From NCBI GenBank assembly GCA_964396685.1, contig CAYNFS010000001.1:62001-126000 (forward strand): a stretch of DNA of 64,000 nucleotides, in the 5' to 3' direction. A model generated the notes under the pieces. The model saw nothing but the letters and a program-made list of their open reading frames with translations. It had not been told where the DNA came from and ran no database searches. Numbering within the stretch: position 1 is the stretch's first letter; every line of letters starts with the position of its first letter. The DNA is from CAYNFS01 sp964396685 (GTDB taxonomy: Bacteria > Patescibacteriota > Doudnabacteria > UBA920 > 2-01-FULL-46-14). Of this stretch, positions 61,057 to 64,000 are shown one piece after another. The position numbers and the translations under genes are program-made.

Positions 61057-61258
61057 ATAAAAAAAATCAACCCCGTTGAATTCTGTCTCTGACAGACCCA
61101 ATGAGCGGTAATTTCGTTTCTCTCTTGGGGAGGGAATTTGCTAAGTGAGGAGAGAACTCTTGCCTAAGGCATTTAGCTTTAGATAAGAGTCTTAGTAATT
61201 CCCGTCCCCGAGAGAGAAGAGGAAAGCGGGAAGCCGTGCGATGGCTTTCGCTTTCCTC
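61057..61258 (-). ncRNA. Strongly folded 3' RNA of the radical SAM operon
   Basis: Hairpin H2: GAGGAAAGCG...CGCTTTCCTC (61219-61258) with an inner AGCC/GGCT pair. Hairpin H1: about 100 nt, arms TCTCTCTTGGGGAGGGAATT (61119 on) and AATTCCCGTCCCCGAGAGAG (to 61217), then CTAAG/CTTAG and AACTCTT/AAGAGT toward the tip. It ends in TCAAC...GTTGA plus a T-run (61057-61079), an intrinsic terminator. No coding signal. It could be a processed 3' sRNA or an mRNA-stabilising tail; it does not match RNase P, tmRNA or SRP RNA by eye. Confidence 0.6.
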
Positions 61259-61348
61259 AAAGAATGCAATACCTTTAGCCATCCGCCGAAGCAGACAGCT
61301 CTCGCCAAGTTTTCTCAACTCGGTTGCTCTAGGATTTCGAGCGTCACA

Positions 61349-62608
61349 TCAATTGGATGCCTCTTCCCAGCCCTGCGGCAGGGGCCAGAAGAGGCGGTTG
61401 GCGGCGTAGAAGCGCAGGTCCTCCATCGTGGGAGCGATGCGGTGGTTGTTGAACAGCACAGAGGTTTTGAACTCCGCGCCCACCGTCATAGCCACGTCTT
61501 CCGTGGCAACCTCGCTGTCTGGCAGCTCCACCAAGTACCCCTCTTCGGTTTCCCGAATCGAGGCCGGATGGAAGCCAAGCCAGCACAGGAAGCTATTGAG
61601 CTGGGCTATCTCGATTCGCTCCCACGCCCCTAGGTCACGGCGCCAGCAGTTGTTGCGGTTGCGGGCCACTGTCCGGCCGAACTCGCGCTCGTATAGGGTG
61701 CCCGTGAACCGGTACATCCGCACGTTCGCTTTTTCGGCCGACGCTAGCAGCGATTCCTCTACCGAAGGAGCGAGCCAATTTTTCATCCGGTAATACTCGT
61801 GCCCGCCCGGAGAAGCCTTCTCATCCTGCCCGCCGTCGAGAAATCCTTCGCGCCGCAGTCGCTCGTCGTCTGGGGCTACCCCGAAGTTTCCCACCGAGCA
61901 ACCCCGGTAGGTAACAAACGGAAAGCCCAAATCACCAAGCGTGGCAATGAGTTCGACCCCAGCCTCAACGTTGTTGCTGTTGAAGGGGCCGATCATCACC
62001 GAGATGCGGCGATGCGGAATGCTATGATCGAGCAAAAACCGCAATCCCTCGATCTGCCGCTCGGGTTTTATGGGTGTCCACGACCCCTGACCGCTCTCCG
62101 GCGGCTTGGGGGTGATGGTCGTGGCAAAGACCGCCCGTGAATCCGGTCCCCAGCCATCCAACTGCCTCGCGCCATAGTAGCCGCGGTGCAGGAAGAAAAC
62201 CGGAGTGTTGTGCTGGAACGCTCGCAGAAAGGCTGTGCAGGAGTCAACCTGCATAGAGCCATCCGAACGAGCGCAGAGCAGAACGATGTCGCGGTCGGGG
62301 CGGAAGAGTTTGGATTTCTCCAAAAATTCCGCCGCGCCCTCGGGCCGACCGATTCGCCGGAGCCCCTTCTTGCCGGTTCCGATGGTGTCCGACGTTGAGT
62401 CGATCCATCGGTAATAGCAGAAGGAACATCCGATCGAGCAGCCGATGAACTCTGGGTCGCCGTCCCACGTGTACCGCTTCTTGTAGAAATACGCGGGCGT
62501 GATTTCGGGACCCTGTCCCCATGCCGCCGGTCGTCCGCCAAGCAGGAAGTGCTCACCATTCTCGAACCGCCCAGTTTCCCGGGCGGAGACTGTCTGCAAC
62601 GCTGCCAT
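61349..62608 (-). CDS. Radical SAM protein, SPL-like
   Basis: 419 residues. The Cys motif CSIGCSFC (C57, C61, C64; C-x3-C-x2-C) binds the 4Fe-4S cluster that cleaves SAM. The flanking sequence FIGCSIGCSFCYYRWI and later VLLCARSDGSMQVDS, VFATTITPKPPES and ISVMIGPFNSNN have the layout of spore-photoproduct-lyase/COG1533-type radical SAM enzymes. C-terminal part not recognised (EYYRMKNWLAPS, REFGRTVARNRNNCWRRDLG). SD AAGGAGG before the ATG. It starts 2 bp after the stop of the isoprenoid-synthase-like gene. The substrate is unknown. Confidence 0.75.
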   Translation of the reverse strand: MAALQTVSARETGRFENGEHFLLGGRPAAWGQGPEITPAYFYKKRYTWDGDPEFIGCSIGCSFCYYRWIDSTSDTIGTGKKGLRRIGRPEGAAEFLEKSKLFRPDRDIVLLCARSDGSMQVDSCTAFLRAFQHNTPVFFLHRGYYGARQLDGWGPDSRAVFATTITPKPPESGQGSWTPIKPERQIEGLRFLLDHSIPHRRISVMIGPFNSNNVEAGVELIATLGDLGFPFVTYRGCSVGNFGVAPDDERLRREGFLDGGQDEKASPGGHEYYRMKNWLAPSVEESLLASAEKANVRMYRFTGTLYEREFGRTVARNRNNCWRRDLGAWERIEIAQLNSFLCWLGFHPASIRETEEGYLVELPDSEVATEDVAMTVGAEFKTSVLFNNHRIAPTMEDLRFYAANRLFWPLPQGWEEASN

Positions 62609-62610
62609 AA

Positions 62611-63345
62611 CTAGTCCTCCTTCCGCCCAAGTGTACGGGCGATTGTGGTTTTGAGTTCACGACCTCGGCGCACTGCTTCCTCAGCAGACACGCCGTGCGC
62701 TCGCATGTAAGTCAGCCGGCCGAGTTTCTCGTCAGAGTTCTCGACACGACCATCCTTTCCATAGAGCGCAGAAAGGCCGTCATCCAACATCTGCGCGGCA
62801 ATTCCGTCTTGATACGCCGCTTCCACCACTTCGGATTTGCATCCGAGCGCTTCAGCGAGATACCGACGGAACGCCGCTTCCTTCAGAACGACCTTGTGCC
62901 ACATCTCTGTCAGCGGAACTTCCGCCACAAACTTGGAACTCTCCATCTCTACTTCGAGCCGCGCTCCGGAGATTACCTCGCAGAGACGCTTTTCAAAGAT
63001 GGATTCAACCCCAAGTTTCCGAGCAAGCTCGCGCGCACTTTTGACATGCCACGCGGCTTGCTCGATTGTGATTTCCGCTCCGTAGATCACCCAGAACGCT
63101 TTCTCGCCATCGCGGACGGTGTCCTCATCAATGAGGTCGTCCATGATTTTGAATGAGCGTCGGAGATGATCCACTTGCTGGCAGAGAAGTTCCACCTCTT
63201 CGGAAGTGCGCCATCCGAGTTGGGCGAATGCCCGAACCTTTTTGGCGTAACTCCCGGAAGTGGCGACTTCCGCGACGAACTGCGGCTGCCCGAAGCTCTT
63301 GTTGTAGAACGCCTCGAGCGCCGCAACCTTTTCCGTCCAGTTCAT
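62611..63345 (-). CDS. Isoprenoid-synthase-fold (polyprenyl synthetase-like) protein
   Basis: 244 residues from the ATG at 63343-63345, chosen for GGAGGTGATATC upstream and ATGA overlap with the previous stop. All-helical. A first Asp-rich motif FKIMDDLIDEDTVRDGEK (DDxxD, as in DDxxDxxxxRRG) and a second, AAQMLDDGLSALYGKDG, lie ~135 residues apart with WHKVVLKEAAFRRYLAEALG between, in the order seen in trans-prenyltransferases. The second motif keeps DD but not the full DDxxD, and the protein is shorter than the ~300 of typical prenyl synthases, so it may use an unusual substrate. Confidence 0.68.
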   Translation of the reverse strand: MNWTEKVAALEAFYNKSFGQPQFVAEVATSGSYAKKVRAFAQLGWRTSEEVELLCQQVDHLRRSFKIMDDLIDEDTVRDGEKAFWVIYGAEITIEQAAWHVKSARELARKLGVESIFEKRLCEVISGARLEVEMESSKFVAEVPLTEMWHKVVLKEAAFRRYLAEALGCKSEVVEAAYQDGIAAQMLDDGLSALYGKDGRVENSDEKLGRLTYMRAHGVSAEEAVRRGRELKTTIARTLGRKED

Positions 63346-64000
63346 GATATCACCTCCGTAGTTGCGGCATAGCCGCGGTTTTTGGCCACCTCCTCTGCTG
63401 ACCGGCACACCAGCTGCCTCGTGGTCTCGAATGAATCCGAGACAAAAATCCACGAAAGCACTTCGTGCATGCCGGAGACGAACCGCTCGGTGAAGCGAAT
63501 ACGGCACATGTGCCCCTCGTCGTCATAGTCTGCCGCGCAACCCGTAGTTTCCACCACGAAGTCCGCAAAGTCCATGACGTCGATTGCGCCCATCTTGCGC
63601 AGAACCTCGAGACGTTCACTGTCGTTCACGTCGTCAAAGTCGCCACGCTTTCTAGCCTCACGCTGCCTTTCCTCTTCGTCCCGGCCCACCCGCACGATGA
63701 TAACCGGCCGTCGGAGAGCATAACTTGCGTAAATAATCTGCTCTCTCGACTTAATGCCGTCCACCACCATGAAGTGCGCCGGGGCGCTGCGAACCTCTTC
63801 TGCCGCCACGAACCGCTTGGCTACTGCTATGCGGTCTTTTGATTCCACCTCGTCGGTGAACCGCATCGCCATTTCCCAGCCGTTCTCAAAAGTCATCGGG
63901 CCGTAAAGCCCTTCGACCGTTGAGCGCAGAAACTTTCCCCACTTGTAGACCGAGAAATCGGGCAAGCGGGAGAAAAGATTCCGCAGAAGCGTTTTGCCGG
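63342..64000 (-). CDS. P-loop kinase-like protein (CoaE/UPF0200-type), N-terminus cut by window edge
   Basis: The frame is open to base 64000; about 219 residues are visible. The first visible residues GKTLLRNLF are the end of a Walker A loop. VVDGIKSREQI (~90 residues later) and VGRDEEERQREARKRGDFDD...DFADFVVETTG follow the pattern of dephospho-CoA-kinase-like and UPF0200 proteins (D-G-I-R/K-S, then an Arg-rich lid). The stop overlaps the next start by 4 bp. It is the first visible gene of an operon with the isoprenoid-synthase-like and radical SAM genes. Confidence 0.65.
   Translation of the reverse strand, partial: GKTLLRNLFSRLPDFSVYKWGKFLRSTVEGLYGPMTFENGWEMAMRFTDEVESKDRIAVAKRFVAAEEVRSAPAHFMVVDGIKSREQIIYASYALRRPVIIVRVGRDEEERQREARKRGDFDDVNDSERLEVLRKMGAIDVMDFADFVVETTGCAADYDDEGHMCRIRFTERFVSGMHEVLSWIFVSDSFETTRQLVCRSAEEVAKNRGYAATTEVIS

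Noticed and set aside
61219..61258. GAGGAAAG motif as part of RNase P RNA
   Set aside because: The following conserved bases of the RNase P core and its 3' conserved region are absent; the motif is one arm of a simple hairpin.
61067..61318. 83-codon open frame downstream of the radical SAM gene
   Set aside because: The stretch is dominated by two strong hairpins and a terminator; no SD and no plausible protein pattern.
1..64000. CRISPR array
   Set aside because: The repeats are dispersed palindromes with irregular spacing; no regular repeat-spacer pattern or cas gene was seen.

Overview
The window looks like one scaffold from a metagenome-derived bacterium of the Candidate Phyla Radiation (Patescibacteria), most likely a Parcubacteria-type lineage. 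This is inferred from gene content and style, not from a marker-gene tree. Supporting signs are tightly packed, ATGA-coupled minus-strand operons, a ComEC split into two genes, a CPR-type two-helix T4SS-pilin-like membrane protein, a 1292-residue repeat-built surface protein, cobalamin-dependent ribonucleotide reductase without B12 biosynthesis genes, and many short palindromic repeats, some inside genes. A 10-N assembly gap lies at 42227-42236.

Layout. 1-14.6 kb: an envelope-glycan locus with at least eight glycosyltransferases (GT4, GT2, GT-C), an SDR, a nucleotide-sugar epimerase and two truncated UDP-sugar dehydrogenases. It is interrupted by a PIN/RHH toxin-antitoxin pair and by two adjacent inverted-repeat-bounded cassettes (a 75-aa orphan gene; a MntA/HepT pair). 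14.6-26.6 kb: a TPR protein, the surface-layer-like protein with a strong promoter and a leader hairpin, tRNA-Gly, ATL, SpoIIM-like, a pilin-like protein, a propeller gene flanked by a perfect 143-bp inverted repeat, tRNA-Pro, HU, a degenerate receiver, NusB and L32. 26.6-29.5 kb: a gene-poor, repeat-rich stretch with small membrane or lipoprotein genes that have strong Shine-Dalgarno sites. 29.5-41.8 kb: metK, groES-groEL (CIRCE), a nucleotidyltransferase-like protein, mutM, relA/spoT, ndk, cyclophilin, split comEC and hisS.

41.9-45.2 kb holds hisG, a TrpR/YerC-family regulator and a single-domain ClpB-like AAA+ ATPase. hisG appears to have two layers of control: palindromic operators shared with the regulator gene, and a leader peptide with a His-His-Asn-His run followed by an intrinsic terminator. 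45.4-55.5 kb: carB-carA, an ECF-S-like membrane protein, a DUF4430 protein, corrinoid adenosyltransferase, a trypsin-like protease, class II ribonucleotide reductase (nrdJ) and nrdR. Together these suggest B12 capture, adenosylation and use in dNTP synthesis. nrdR carries one in-frame TAA, and tandem NrdR-box-like palindromes overlap its promoter. 55.9-61 kb: ftsZ, ftsA, yqeY, rpsU, a catalytically degenerate HisRS-like paralog and signal peptidase I. 61-64 kb: an unusual three-gene operon (P-loop kinase-like, isoprenoid-synthase-fold protein, SPL-like radical SAM protein) ending in a strongly folded 3' RNA.

The best candidates for new biology are the hisG attenuator/operator region, the radical-SAM/isoprenoid-synthase operon, the in-frame palindromic insertions in glycosyltransferase genes, the inverted-repeat-bounded cassettes near 8.4-9.6 kb, and the kissing-loop RNA at 24.5 kb. 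All functional statements come from reading motifs by eye; no database search was possible.
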